Shown: positions 13,918-22,106 of the stretch, one piece after another | Numbering within the stretch: the stretch's first letter is position 1 | Layout of the letters: each line of letters starts with the position of its first letter | Virus record (IMG/VR): IMGVR_UViG_3300033997_000355 | Location: 1 to 40,088 of that record | Direction: 5' to 3' (one strand) | Length of the DNA: 40,088 bases | Source of the DNA: a virus | Notes under the pieces: model-generated | What the model was told of the DNA's origin: nothing | The model's database searches: none | What the model saw: the letters and a program-made list of their open reading frames with translations, nothing else | Program-made: the position numbers and the translations under genes

Positions 13918-14224
13918 AGTGCAACCGCTCTACCTGGTGTGGTTTGCCGGCATCGGTATCACGCTGCTCGGCGGGCTGATCGCTGGCGGCCGCTGGTTGG
14001 TCAATCAGTTGCAGCAACGCACAGATCAGCAGCTGGCCATTCTTATCAACGACAGCAAACGCTGGCGCGAGGTCGAGGGCGTGCTCACAAAGTTCCGGGT
14101 GGAAGTAGCCAAGGAATATGTGCGCCGTGAGGACTACGCCCGCGGCCAGAGCGTGATCGAAGCCAAGATCGATGCGGTGGCGTTGGAACTCAAGAAAATC
14201 GAGGAAAAGGGGAGCAAGCCGTGA
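13907..14224 (+). CDS. DUF2730 membrane protein
   Basis: The 105-residue protein has an N-terminal membrane helix (about 8-31, YLVWFAGIGITLLGGLIAGG) and a cytoplasmic coiled coil ending in KIDAVALELKKIEEKGSKP. DUF2730 proteins sit between lysis and terminase genes in Mu-like phages. A role as holin or pinholin partner for the SAR endolysin is possible, since no separate holin gene is visible nearby, but the family function is not known. It overlaps the end of Rz/Rz1 and, with GTGA, the next gene. Confidence 0.8.
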   Translation: MIVEVQPLYLVWFAGIGITLLGGLIAGGRWLVNQLQQRTDQQLAILINDSKRWREVEGVLTKFRVEVAKEYVRREDYARGQSVIEAKIDAVALELKKIEEKGSKP

Positions 14225-14544
14225 GTCACGGAAATCAGGGGCCCGATCTGGGCAAACTGCGGCGGGAGCAGCTCCGCTGGCTGATGCTGCTGGTGCTGGA
14301 TCGCGCTCGTCCGTATCCGATCGGCGAAGCCGTTCTGGCAGGCGCCGCCCAGGACATGTATCCGGATGCCACCGCGTTGGAGGTACGTCGGGAGCTCGAC
14401 TACCTGGACACCCGCCGTCTGATCGAGATCACAAAGTCGCCTTCGGGACCGTGGTCGGCTGAGCTGACGCGCCACGGTGTGGACATTGTCGAGTACAGCA
14501 TCGACTGCGGTCCGGGCATCGCCCGCCCGCCGAAGTACTGGTGA
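14221..14544 (+). CDS. Mu gp26-like hypothetical protein, 107 aa
   Basis: The protein begins at GTG 14221, overlapping the previous stop. It contains LRWLMLLVLDRARPYPIGEA and EVRRELDYLDTRRLIEITKS, which reads as a winged helix. Proteins of this type lie between DUF2730 and DUF3486 genes in Mu-like phages. It may act in packaging or transcription; nothing more specific can be said. Confidence 0.75.
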   Translation: MSHGNQGPDLGKLRREQLRWLMLLVLDRARPYPIGEAVLAGAAQDMYPDATALEVRRELDYLDTRRLIEITKSPSGPWSAELTRHGVDIVEYSIDCGPGIARPPKYW

Positions 14545-14548
14545 TCCC

Positions 14549-15106
14549 ATGCCCCCTGTGAGCAAGATCGACCTGCTGCCGGCCGATGTGCGTGACGAAC
14601 TAGATCGGCGCCTGGTTGCCAACGCCTTCGGCGGCAGCATCTCGCTGTCCGAGTGGCTGGGCGAGCAGGGCTACGAGATCAGCAAGACCACCGTCAACGA
14701 GCGCGCCAAGCGGCTCAAGCGCCGCCTCGCTTCGATCAGTGCCAGCACCGAAGCCATGAAGCTGGTTGCTGAGCAGGCGCCCGACAATGCCGCCGAGCGC
14801 GGCAGCGCGCTGTTGGGCCTGCTGCAGACCGATCTGTTCGAGGCGCTGCTGCAGTTCCAGGAGGCCGCCGACCAGGACGATGAAAGCATCTCACCCGCCG
14901 ACCGTATTGCTCTGTACAGCAAGGCGGCCAAGGCCATCGCCGAGCTGACCCGCTCTTCCATCGTGCGCGAGAAGTGGGCCGGCGAGATCCGTCAGAAGGC
15001 ACTGGTCGACGCGGCCAGCCGGGTTGAGGAGGCCGCACGGGCGAAGGGCTTGGATGCCGAGGGCGTGGAGTTCTGGCGCAACAAAGTGCTGCATGGAGTC
15101 GGCTAA
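14549..15106 (+). CDS. DUF3486 protein (Mu gp27-like, small terminase candidate)
   Basis: The 185-residue product has the family N-terminus SKIDLLPADVRDELDRRLVA and an adjoining helix-turn-helix region (SLSEWLGEQGYEISKTTVNE), then a long helical domain. DUF3486 genes stand directly before the large terminase in Mu-like phages, where a DNA-recognising small terminase is expected; Mu cuts near its left end. That role is inference from position and fold. ATG 14549 starts the conserved region. Confidence 0.85.
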   Translation: MPPVSKIDLLPADVRDELDRRLVANAFGGSISLSEWLGEQGYEISKTTVNERAKRLKRRLASISASTEAMKLVAEQAPDNAAERGSALLGLLQTDLFEALLQFQEAADQDDESISPADRIALYSKAAKAIAELTRSSIVREKWAGEIRQKALVDAASRVEEAARAKGLDAEGVEFWRNKVLHGVG

Positions 15107-16843
15107 GTGAGTGTATTGGGTCCCCTGCCGGATACCGAGCGCGTCCTGGATTGGGATGAGCTGCCTGAGAGCGTGCGTTCGATCTCGGCAAACTTCGATC
15201 CGAGCAAGGCCGGCGTGCTGATGGCCCATCAGTCCGAATGGATCCGGATGCAGGAAGGGCTGGATATCGCGGTCTGCGAAAAGGGCCGCCGTACGGGCAT
15301 CACCTTCGCGCAGGCGCTGAGCGACACCATCACCGCCGCCTCCGCCAAGGATGCCGGCGGCGACAACGTGTGGTACATGGCCGACACCAAGGAAAAGGGC
15401 CTGGAGTTCATTGGCTACGTGGCCAAGTTCGCGCCGATCATTGCCCAGGGCCAGGCCTCGCGTATCGAGCAGCACATCTTCCAGGACCAGCAGCCTGACG
15501 GCACCAGCCGGCAGATCCAGGCATTCCGGGTTCGCTTCGCCAGTGGTTTCCGTATCACGGCACTCTCCTCCCGCCCTGAGAACATCCACGGCCTGCAGGG
15601 CGTGGTCGACCTGGACGAAGCGGCGCTGCACAAGGACGTGGCCAAGGTGCTCGAATCGGCCACCGCGCTGCTGATCTGGGGGGGCCGGATCCGCGTGTGG
15701 TCTACTCACCGCGGCAAGAAGAATCCGTTCAACCAGCTGGTGCAGGACGTCCAGGCCGGTCGCTACGGCCCGAAGGCCGGGGTCATCCGCATCAGCTTCG
15801 ATGATGCCGTGTCCAACGGGCTGTATGAGCGGGTCTGCGCCATGCGTGGCAAGGTGGCCACCGCCGAGGGCAAGAAGGAGTGGTACACCGCCATCCGCTC
15901 GGCCTATGGCCCGCGCAAGGCCGCCATGCGTGAGGAGCTGGACGTCATCCCGCGCGATGGAGATGGCTCGGCCATTCCCTCAGTCTGGATCGACCGGGCC
16001 ATGCCCGAGACCCGGCCTGTGCTACGCCTGGTCTTCGATGACGACTTCCCCAAGCGCTCGGAAAAGGAGCGCGAGATTTGGTGCTCGGTCTGGATCGCCA
16101 CCACGCTGCTGCCAGTGCTGCGCGCGGCGATGGCCGGGTTTACCGGGCGCTGGGCAATCGGCATGGACTTCGCGCGTCACCGCCACTTCTCAGTGATCAA
16201 GCCGGCCAAGGTCAGTCAAGATCTGCGCCGGGACGTGCCGTTTCTGATCGAGATGGCCAACGCGCCCACCCGCCAGCAGGAGCAGATCCTGTGGGCGCTG
16301 CTGGATGCGCTGAAGGAAGGATGCCCTGGGCGGTGGTCGTTCGCTGGCGACGCCACTGGCCCCGGGCAGACCTTGATGGAATACACCGGCGACCGTTACG
16401 GCCGGGCCGAGCTCGATGCGGAGACGGGGCGCTACAGTGGCGGCCCGATCCATGAGGTCACCCTGTCGCGGCCGTGGTATGGCGAATGGATGCCCAAGTA
16501 CATCGCGTTGTTCGAAGACGGCTTCATCAGCCTTCCCAGGGACGCGTCCCTGGAAGACGACCACCGCGCGGTGGAGTACGTCGACGGCATCCCGATGGTG
16601 CCGCGTCTGGAACGGAAGGACCTGCAGGATCCGGAGCTGGTCCGCCACGGTGATGGCGCGATCGCCGGCGTGCTGATGCAGTTTGCCGCGCTCAACCACG
16701 TCACCTCGGTGCCCATCGAGTTCCAGGCGGCCGGCGCTCGCGCCTATTTCGGCGACGGCCGGGCTGACGGCATGGCCACCGTCGTGACCGATGAGGCCTT
16801 CGGCACCGTCAGCGGCGGCAATGATTTTGGAGGATTCGTATGA
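15107..16843 (+). CDS. Large terminase (Mu gp28-like)
   Basis: The 578-residue motor packages phage DNA with adjoining host DNA into proheads. A degenerate Walker A region lies at about 57-66 (CEKGRRTGIT), Walker B at 166-173 (VVDLDEAA), and the RNase-H-like nuclease starts near 350 with GMDFARHRHF. This matches Mu gp28-type terminases. It starts at GTG 15107 with GGAG eight bases upstream, right after the previous stop, and overlaps the portal gene (ATGA). Confidence 0.92.
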   Translation: MSVLGPLPDTERVLDWDELPESVRSISANFDPSKAGVLMAHQSEWIRMQEGLDIAVCEKGRRTGITFAQALSDTITAASAKDAGGDNVWYMADTKEKGLEFIGYVAKFAPIIAQGQASRIEQHIFQDQQPDGTSRQIQAFRVRFASGFRITALSSRPENIHGLQGVVDLDEAALHKDVAKVLESATALLIWGGRIRVWSTHRGKKNPFNQLVQDVQAGRYGPKAGVIRISFDDAVSNGLYERVCAMRGKVATAEGKKEWYTAIRSAYGPRKAAMREELDVIPRDGDGSAIPSVWIDRAMPETRPVLRLVFDDDFPKRSEKEREIWCSVWIATTLLPVLRAAMAGFTGRWAIGMDFARHRHFSVIKPAKVSQDLRRDVPFLIEMANAPTRQQEQILWALLDALKEGCPGRWSFAGDATGPGQTLMEYTGDRYGRAELDAETGRYSGGPIHEVTLSRPWYGEWMPKYIALFEDGFISLPRDASLEDDHRAVEYVDGIPMVPRLERKDLQDPELVRHGDGAIAGVLMQFAALNHVTSVPIEFQAAGARAYFGDGRADGMATVVTDEAFGTVSGGNDFGGFV

Positions 16844-18366
16844 CCATCGCTCGCCCAGAGATCGGCCGCGAGATCGCCACCACCGCCGACGGCATCGACA
16901 TCACCCGCGGCTACACCGGGCCGCTGCTGCTGCCCTTTGACAGCGTGCTGCGCAATCGGGGCGGCTATGACCTGCAGATCTACGAGCAGGTGCTGTCCGA
17001 TCCGGAGGTGAAAACCACCTTCGGATCGCGCCAGGATTCGGTGGTGGCCTGTGAATGGCAGGTGGAGCCTGGTGGCGAGAAGCGCATCGATCGCCAGGCG
17101 GCAGAGTATCTGCAGGAGCAGCTGCACGGCATTGGCTGGGACAACGTCACCCGCAAGATGCTCTTTGGCGTGTTCTACGGCTATGGAGTGGCCGAGATCC
17201 TGTACAAGGTCGACGGCACCCGCATCGGCCTGGAGGCAATCAAGGTCCGCAATCGCCGGCGCTTCCGCTATGGCAAAGAAGGCGACCTGCGCTTGCTCAC
17301 CCAGACCCAGATGACGGAGGGCGTGCCGGCACTCGCGCCATACTTCTGGAACTTCTGCTCCGGCGCTGACCATGACGATGAGCCGTATGGCCTGGGCCTG
17401 GCGCACTGGCTGTATTGGCCCGTACTGTTCAAGCGCAACGGACTCAAATTCTGGCTGATCTTCCTGGAGAAGTTCGGCATGCCCACCGCGGTGGGCAAGT
17501 ACGACGGTGATGCGACCGATCCGGAGAAGGCCAAGCTGCTGCAGGCCACTCGCGCGATCCAGACCGACAGCGGCATCATCATGCCCAAAGGCATGGAGCT
17601 GGCGCTGCTGGAAGCTGGACGCAGTGGCACGGCCGACTACAAGGCCCTGCAGGACTACATGGATGCCACCATCCAGAAGGTGGTGCTGGGCCAGACCGCC
17701 AGCACCCAGGGCACTCCCGGCAAGTTGGGCAACGACCAGCTGCAGCGCGAAGTGCGCCGCGACATCATCACCTCCGATGCCGACTTGGTGTGCGAATCCT
17801 TCAACAAGGGGCCGGCGCGCTGGCTCACCGAATGGAACTTCCCCGGCGCGGCCATCCCACGGGTCTATCGCGTCACGGAAGAGCCGGAGGATCTGGACGC
17901 CACTGCCAGCCGTGACAAGAAGATCCTCGACCTTGGCTACAAGCCCAAGCAGGTCTACATGGACCAGACCTATGGGGATAACTACGAGCCTGTCCAGGTG
18001 CCGCCGGAGCCGCCTGCGGTACCGACAGCGATCGATGGGCCGCAGTTCGCTGATGCCGGCGGTACCGTGGGTAGCCTGCTGCGCCGGCACTATCCGGCGG
18101 CCTTTGCCGACAGCACCCCGAAGGCGCCTGATCCTGCCGTCGGCCTGGGCCGGCAGCTTGATCGGCAGCTATCGCCCATTGGCAGTGGCTGGGTGGAGCA
18201 GATCCGCCAGCTGGTCGATGAGGTCGATTCGCTGGAGGAACTGCGCGACCGGCTGTTCGAGCTGCATCCGAACATGACCCTGGACGACTACGCCTCGATT
18301 ATGGCCGATGCGATGACGGCAGCGACGCTGGCCGGCCGTACCGACGTCCAGGGCGCGGGAGACTGA
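16840..18366 (+). CDS. Portal protein, DUF935 family (Mu gp29-like)
   Basis: At 508 residues this has the length and signature of DUF935 portals: DPEVKTTFGSRQDSVVACEW near 50-70, FGVFYGYGVAEILYK, and WLIFLEKFGMPTAVGKYDG near 207-225. Twelve copies should form the ring at the capsid vertex through which DNA enters. GGAGG lies before the ATG, which overlaps the terminase stop. The C-terminal 110 residues are acidic and probably bind the head or neck. Confidence 0.94.
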   Translation: MTIARPEIGREIATTADGIDITRGYTGPLLLPFDSVLRNRGGYDLQIYEQVLSDPEVKTTFGSRQDSVVACEWQVEPGGEKRIDRQAAEYLQEQLHGIGWDNVTRKMLFGVFYGYGVAEILYKVDGTRIGLEAIKVRNRRRFRYGKEGDLRLLTQTQMTEGVPALAPYFWNFCSGADHDDEPYGLGLAHWLYWPVLFKRNGLKFWLIFLEKFGMPTAVGKYDGDATDPEKAKLLQATRAIQTDSGIIMPKGMELALLEAGRSGTADYKALQDYMDATIQKVVLGQTASTQGTPGKLGNDQLQREVRRDIITSDADLVCESFNKGPARWLTEWNFPGAAIPRVYRVTEEPEDLDATASRDKKILDLGYKPKQVYMDQTYGDNYEPVQVPPEPPAVPTAIDGPQFADAGGTVGSLLRRHYPAAFADSTPKAPDPAVGLGRQLDRQLSPIGSGWVEQIRQLVDEVDSLEELRDRLFELHPNMTLDDYASIMADAMTAATLAGRTDVQGAGD

Positions 18367-18369
18367 TCA

Positions 18370-19647
18370 ATGGCCGGCGTTGCCTACGCTCAACTGCCGT
18401 TCCAGGAGCAAATCGAGTTCTTCCGTCGCAAGAAGAACGTGCTCACCGAGAGCTACCTGGACGTATGGGAGGCCGAGCACGACACCAGCTTCATGGTGGC
18501 TGGCGCCAACCGCGACGCACTGCTGGCCGACTTCCGGCAATCCATCGACCGTGTCATCGCCGAGGGCCGCACGCTGGAGCAGTTCCGCGAAGACTTCGAC
18601 CGGATCGTGGCCACGCATGGCTGGGACTACAACGGCGGTCGGAACTGGCGTTCGCGAGTGATCTACGAGACCAACCTGCGCCAGAGCTACAACGCCGGGC
18701 GCTGGGCCCAGCTGCAGCAGCTGATCAAGGTGCGGCCGTTCTGGCGTTACAACCACAACGATGCCGTCGAGCACCCTCGGCCGCTTCACGTGTCCTGGAA
18801 TGGCCTGGTGCTGCGCCATGACGATCCGTGGTGGCGCTACCACTATCCGGCCAACGGTTGGGGCTGCCAGTGCTATGTCGATGCGCTCAACGAGCGCGAC
18901 CTGCGCCGCTTGGGCAAGGGCGGTCCCGACACGGCCCCCGAGATCGTGATGCAGTCGGTGATGGTCGGGCAGCGCAGTCCCGGTGGGCCACGTACGGTGC
19001 TGACACCGGCAGGCGTCGATCCTGGCTTCGGCTACGCGCCAGGTGCTACGGCCGATCACTGGCCCATTGGTCGTGGTGGTCCGGCAACACCGCCATCGCT
19101 GACAGGGCAGCTGTCCTCCACTCTGCAGAACGCCCTGGAGACCGGCGCGCGGCTGCCAGCGGCGCCTGCTGCGGCCAGTGCCGCCCAGGCCTTGGCCCGG
19201 CCGCGCGCCAAGGATGCGCTGCAGGCCGGCTATGCCAGCTGGCTGGCCAGCATTGATGCCGATGCTGCCCATGCTGCCCGCTACCTGGCCGGGGCACTGT
19301 CGCCAGGACTGGTATCGCAGCTCCAGCGTGCCGCCCTTCGCCCAGCTACGGCCGCCTTTGCCGTGCTGGCCGAGCAGCTGCCCATTACTCGGCCTGGTGC
19401 GGTGGCCATCGCCGCAGCCGAGCTGCCGATCCGTCTCCTCGACGCGGCGGCCATCCTGCTGGACGCTGCCGCAGAGCGCCTGCGCTACGTACTGGCGGTG
19501 GGGCGCCCTGCGTTCATGGTGGTCGACGTGGCCATCTCGGAAACGGGCGTCAGCACAGTGCAATCACAGCTGCAGATGCTGATGCCTTCTGACCTCAAAC
19601 GCAGCGTCTCCGACGGCACGCTGCAGCTGCTGCAGGGATCGCTCTGA
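18370..19647 (+). CDS. MuF minor head protein with C-terminal extension
   Basis: The N-terminal 200 or so residues match the phage head morphogenesis (Mu F, SPP1 gp7) family: RVIYETNLRQSYNAGRWAQL, WRYNHNDAVEHPRPLHVSWN and NGWGCQCYVDAL, with the conserved Cys pair. MuF proteins bind the portal and may be injected with DNA. Beyond residue 237 comes an Ala-rich extension of about 190 residues ending AILLDAAAERLRYVLAVGRP and a beta-rich tail. This resembles in pattern the toxin-like (PBECR-type) domains known to be fused to MuF proteins, but I cannot identify catalytic residues. The stop overlaps the gpG start. Confidence 0.9.
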   Translation: MAGVAYAQLPFQEQIEFFRRKKNVLTESYLDVWEAEHDTSFMVAGANRDALLADFRQSIDRVIAEGRTLEQFREDFDRIVATHGWDYNGGRNWRSRVIYETNLRQSYNAGRWAQLQQLIKVRPFWRYNHNDAVEHPRPLHVSWNGLVLRHDDPWWRYHYPANGWGCQCYVDALNERDLRRLGKGGPDTAPEIVMQSVMVGQRSPGGPRTVLTPAGVDPGFGYAPGATADHWPIGRGGPATPPSLTGQLSSTLQNALETGARLPAAPAAASAAQALARPRAKDALQAGYASWLASIDADAAHAARYLAGALSPGLVSQLQRAALRPATAAFAVLAEQLPITRPGAVAIAAAELPIRLLDAAAILLDAAAERLRYVLAVGRPAFMVVDVAISETGVSTVQSQLQMLMPSDLKRSVSDGTLQLLQGSL

Positions 19648-20216
19648 TGGCGCATCTGGAAGTGACCCTGGATTCGGCAACGCCCGCACTGGCCGATGCG
19701 CTGCGACAGCTGGAGGGAGAAGCACGGCAGCTGATACTGAAGGATTGGGGCGAGTACCTGCTGGGCTCTACGCGACGCCGCGGGAAACAGCAGGTCGATC
19801 CATCAGGTCGGAAGTGGCGGGCGCTGTCGCCGTCGTACAAGCGCTACAAGCAGCGCAAGCGTCCAGGAAGGCCAATCCTGGAGTTCGATTTTCATATGCT
19901 CGGCGACATGGCGTCGTGGCAGCTGGATGGGAATGACGCGGTCCTGGTCGGCACCAACGCACCCTATGGCGCTATCCATCAGGGTGGCGGAACGATAAGT
20001 CGTCCGGCGCGTTCGACCCGCGTGCATCTGAAGAAGGGCAAAGGCGGAGGTCGTTTCGTCAAAGCCAGTCGGCAGAATGAGCGCTATCGGCGTTGGGTCA
20101 CGCTTCCTGCGTATACGATCACGATGCCGGCTCGCCCTTGGCTGGGCGTCAGTCGCGAGGATGAGAGGGAACTGCTGGATATCGCTCAGGACCACGTGGG
20201 CGGCGCTTTCAAGTAG
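19647..20216 (+). CDS. Virion morphogenesis protein, Mu gpG-like
   Basis: This 189-residue protein belongs to the phage virion morphogenesis (tail completion, gpS/gpG) family. The marks are RRGKQQVDPSGRKWRALSPS, the ILEFDFHMLGDMASWQL segment, VGTNAPYGAIHQGGG and the C-terminal MPARPWLGVS. It is thought to act at the head-tail joint. It directly follows MuF, as in Mu (F then G). Confidence 0.92.
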   Translation: MAHLEVTLDSATPALADALRQLEGEARQLILKDWGEYLLGSTRRRGKQQVDPSGRKWRALSPSYKRYKQRKRPGRPILEFDFHMLGDMASWQLDGNDAVLVGTNAPYGAIHQGGGTISRPARSTRVHLKKGKGGGRFVKASRQNERYRRWVTLPAYTITMPARPWLGVSREDERELLDIAQDHVGGAFK

Positions 20217-20226
20217 CCGGCGCTTG

Positions 20227-20247
20227 AGCGGCGCTCTGCGCGCCGCT
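20227..20247 (+). other. Hairpin after gpG
   Basis: AGCGGCGC and GCGCCGCT form a perfect 8-bp stem with a 5-base loop ten bases after the gpG stop. It has no T-tract. It opens the 215-bp non-coding stretch leading to the protease gene and may be a processing or weak termination signal before the second late transcription unit. Confidence 0.4.
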
Positions 20248-20431
20248 ACAGGCGCGCTGCCACACTCGGGCGTCCGCCGGTCCCGTTTGGTGTCTGACAC
20301 GCCTCTGCGGCCGATAGCGGTACTCGTTTCCACACAGGGCGATCACCACACGCGCAACTTGCATCTGCAATTCGGATTCCCTGCAGCGATCCGTCCCAAG
20401 ACGTGAGACGACGCTGCGGGAAAAAGACGGC

Positions 20432-20515
20432 ATGAGCCAGACCGCCGCAGCCCTTGGAAGTTGGAAACCAGTTTCAAAGACAGCGACGCGTGGCGCGGGA
20501 AAACTGGCGGCATGA
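20432..20515 (+). CDS. Possible 27-codon leader frame, duplicated protease start
   Basis: An ATG at 20432 with its surroundings (GCGGGAAAAAGACGGCATGA) repeats imperfectly the real protease start at 20512. The frame runs 27 codons and ends in a TGA that overlaps the protease ATG. It may be a coupling leader, or simply the remains of a short duplication; the late-activator palindrome lies inside it, which argues against a selected protein. Confidence 0.3.
   Translation: MSQTAAALGSWKPVSKTATRGAGKLAA
20464..20481 (+). promoter_or_regulatory. Putative late-activator site upstream of the protease gene
   Basis: The same 18 bases as at 12757-12774 (GAAACCAGTTTCAAAGAC) appear 31 bp before the protease ATG. 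In Mu, promoter PI lies at this spot and needs the C activator. The pair of exact copies in front of equivalent Mu promoters is the main argument that this is the Mor-like protein's binding site. Confidence 0.55.
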
Positions 20516-21717
20516 ACCAGCCCGCCGCCACCCTGCAGATCTTCAAAGCTGGCACGCACGTTGCCGAGGACGGCCGCACGCTTACCTTCAGCGAAGCGGA
20601 TGTGCAGCAGATCGCTGACAGCTACGATCCGGCGATCCACGAAGCGCCCATCGTGGTGGGTCATCCCAAGACCGACGATCCGGCCTACGGCTGGAGCAAG
20701 GCGCTTCAGGCCAAGGATGGCATCCTGCTGGCCGAGCCACACCAGGTCGATCCTGCCTTCGCTGAGCTGGCCAACAATGGCCGCTACAAGAAGATCAGCG
20801 CCTCCATCTTCATGCCCGACTCGCCGGGCAACCCGACGCCGGGCAAGTACTACCTGCGCCACATCGGCTTCCTGGGCGCGCAGCCGCCGGCAGTAAAGGG
20901 GCTCAAGTCGGCCTCGTTCGCCGAGGGCGACGATGCAGCCTGCTTTGCCATGTCGCTGGCCCCGCTGGGCTGGACGCTGACGGATCTGTTCCGTCGCTTC
21001 CGCGACTGGCTGATCGATACCCAAGGCTTGGAGACGGCCGACCAAGTCATTCCGGACTGGCAGATCCGCGGCATCGAGAGCAGCACACGCGATGACGACA
21101 ACTCGCGCACGTCGGCCCTCTTCGCGTCGCCATTGCTCACCCAGCTCCCGCGCAGCGCCCTCGGTGTGCCTGCGTCTATCCAGGCAACGCCTACAACTCG
21201 TGAACAGGTCAAATCGGAGATCGACCCCATGTCCCAGCAGAACAACGCCGAGCAGGCACAGCGTCAGCAGCAGCTCGACCAGCAGGCTTCCACCCTGGAT
21301 GCTCGCGAGAAGGCCCTCACCGCCCGTGAACAGGCCGCGCGACGCGAAGACGCAGTGGCGTTCGCCGAAGGCCTGGTGAAGGAAGGCAAGGTGCTGCCCC
21401 GTCAGCAGCCGGCTGTGGTTGAGCTGCTGTTGGCCCAGCCGGATGGCAAGGAGCCGCTCAACTTCGCCGAGGGCGAAACGACGGTGTCCAAGCCGGCGGA
21501 GTCGGTGCTTCGCGAGCTGCTGATCAGCCTGCCCAAGGCGGTGGACTTCAGTGAGAAGTCCGGTGGTGACGCCCCCAACGCAGCGGTGAACTTTGCCGCA
21601 CCGCCGGGCTCGCATATCGACGCTGGCCGCGCGGAGCTCTTCAACAAGGCCAAGGCCTATCAGCAGCAGCACCCCGGCACGTCCTGGGCGGCTGCAGTCG
21701 CCGCGGTCGGCGGCTGA
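20512..21717 (+). CDS. Prohead protease fused to scaffold (Mu I-like)
   Basis: The 401-residue protein corresponds to Mu gpI, the maturation protease. Its N-terminal 150 residues carry the family pattern HEAPIVVGHPKTDDPAYGWS, then RYKKISASIFMPDS and KYYLRHIGFLGAQPPAVKGL. The C-terminal part (from residue 240) is a charged coiled coil that serves as scaffold and is also made alone from an internal start at 21229. The protease would cleave the scaffold and itself during head maturation. No strong ribosome site precedes ATG 20512. Confidence 0.9.
   Translation: MNQPAATLQIFKAGTHVAEDGRTLTFSEADVQQIADSYDPAIHEAPIVVGHPKTDDPAYGWSKALQAKDGILLAEPHQVDPAFAELANNGRYKKISASIFMPDSPGNPTPGKYYLRHIGFLGAQPPAVKGLKSASFAEGDDAACFAMSLAPLGWTLTDLFRRFRDWLIDTQGLETADQVIPDWQIRGIESSTRDDDNSRTSALFASPLLTQLPRSALGVPASIQATPTTREQVKSEIDPMSQQNNAEQAQRQQQLDQQASTLDAREKALTAREQAARREDAVAFAEGLVKEGKVLPRQQPAVVELLLAQPDGKEPLNFAEGETTVSKPAESVLRELLISLPKAVDFSEKSGGDAPNAAVNFAAPPGSHIDAGRAELFNKAKAYQQQHPGTSWAAAVAAVGG
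21229..21717 (+). CDS. Scaffold protein from internal in-frame start (Mu Z-like)
   Basis: Within the protease gene, ATG 21229 has GGAG about nine bases upstream and begins MSQQNNAEQAQRQQQLDQQA, a Gln-rich coiled coil of 162 residues. The same nested plan is known in Mu (I/Z) and in lambda (C/Nu3). The product would form the inner scaffold on which the capsid assembles. Confidence 0.8.
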   Translation: MSQQNNAEQAQRQQQLDQQASTLDAREKALTAREQAARREDAVAFAEGLVKEGKVLPRQQPAVVELLLAQPDGKEPLNFAEGETTVSKPAESVLRELLISLPKAVDFSEKSGGDAPNAAVNFAAPPGSHIDAGRAELFNKAKAYQQQHPGTSWAAAVAAVGG

Positions 21718-21739
21718 CCCATCTATCCAGGAGCCAACC

Positions 21740-22081
21740 ATGTCCCAGAACATCGCTCTGCTCACCGTGTCCGTGCTGGCCACGGCAGCGCTCACCCACA
21801 ACCGCTTCGTCTCCCCAACGGGCGGCGTAGCGGCTGCCGGCGGCAACGCCTATGGCGTCACGCGTTCCGACGCGGCCATTGGCCAGCTGGCCCCGGTCGA
21901 CATCCTGGGCACGACCCAGGTGACCGCAGGTGGCGCGATTGCCGCGGGCGCTGCCATCGAGGTCGGGGCCGACGGTAAGGCCGTCACGGCTGATGCGGGC
22001 GCGGTCGTTGCCCGTGCCGCCCCCGGTGCCACGGCAGCAGCCGATGGCGAAGTCCTCGAAGTGATCCTCATCCCGAACTGA
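21740..22081 (+). CDS. Capsid decoration protein, DUF2190 family
   Basis: The 113-residue protein starts MSQNIALLTVSVLATAALTH and is made of small beta-rich repeats with many Ala, Gly and Val, including GGAIAAGAAIEVGADGKAVT, typical of DUF2190 cement proteins that stabilise the capsid surface. CAGGAG lies before the ATG. It is directly upstream of the major capsid gene. The N-terminal hydrophobic stretch is part of the fold in this family, not necessarily a signal peptide. Confidence 0.85.
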   Translation: MSQNIALLTVSVLATAALTHNRFVSPTGGVAAAGGNAYGVTRSDAAIGQLAPVDILGTTQVTAGGAIAAGAAIEVGADGKAVTADAGAVVARAAPGATAAADGEVLEVILIPN

Positions 22082-22106
22082 CCGGCAAGCGCCGCAGGAG
22101 ATTTAC

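Noticed and set aside
16744-18090. 448-codon minus-strand frame opposite the portal gene
   Set aside because: Same reason: antisense of a conserved DUF935 portal, with no independent support.
20227-20247. Hairpin after gpG as a rho-independent terminator
   Set aside because: The stem is perfect but is followed by ACAGGCGCG with no T-run, so it is listed only as a hairpin.
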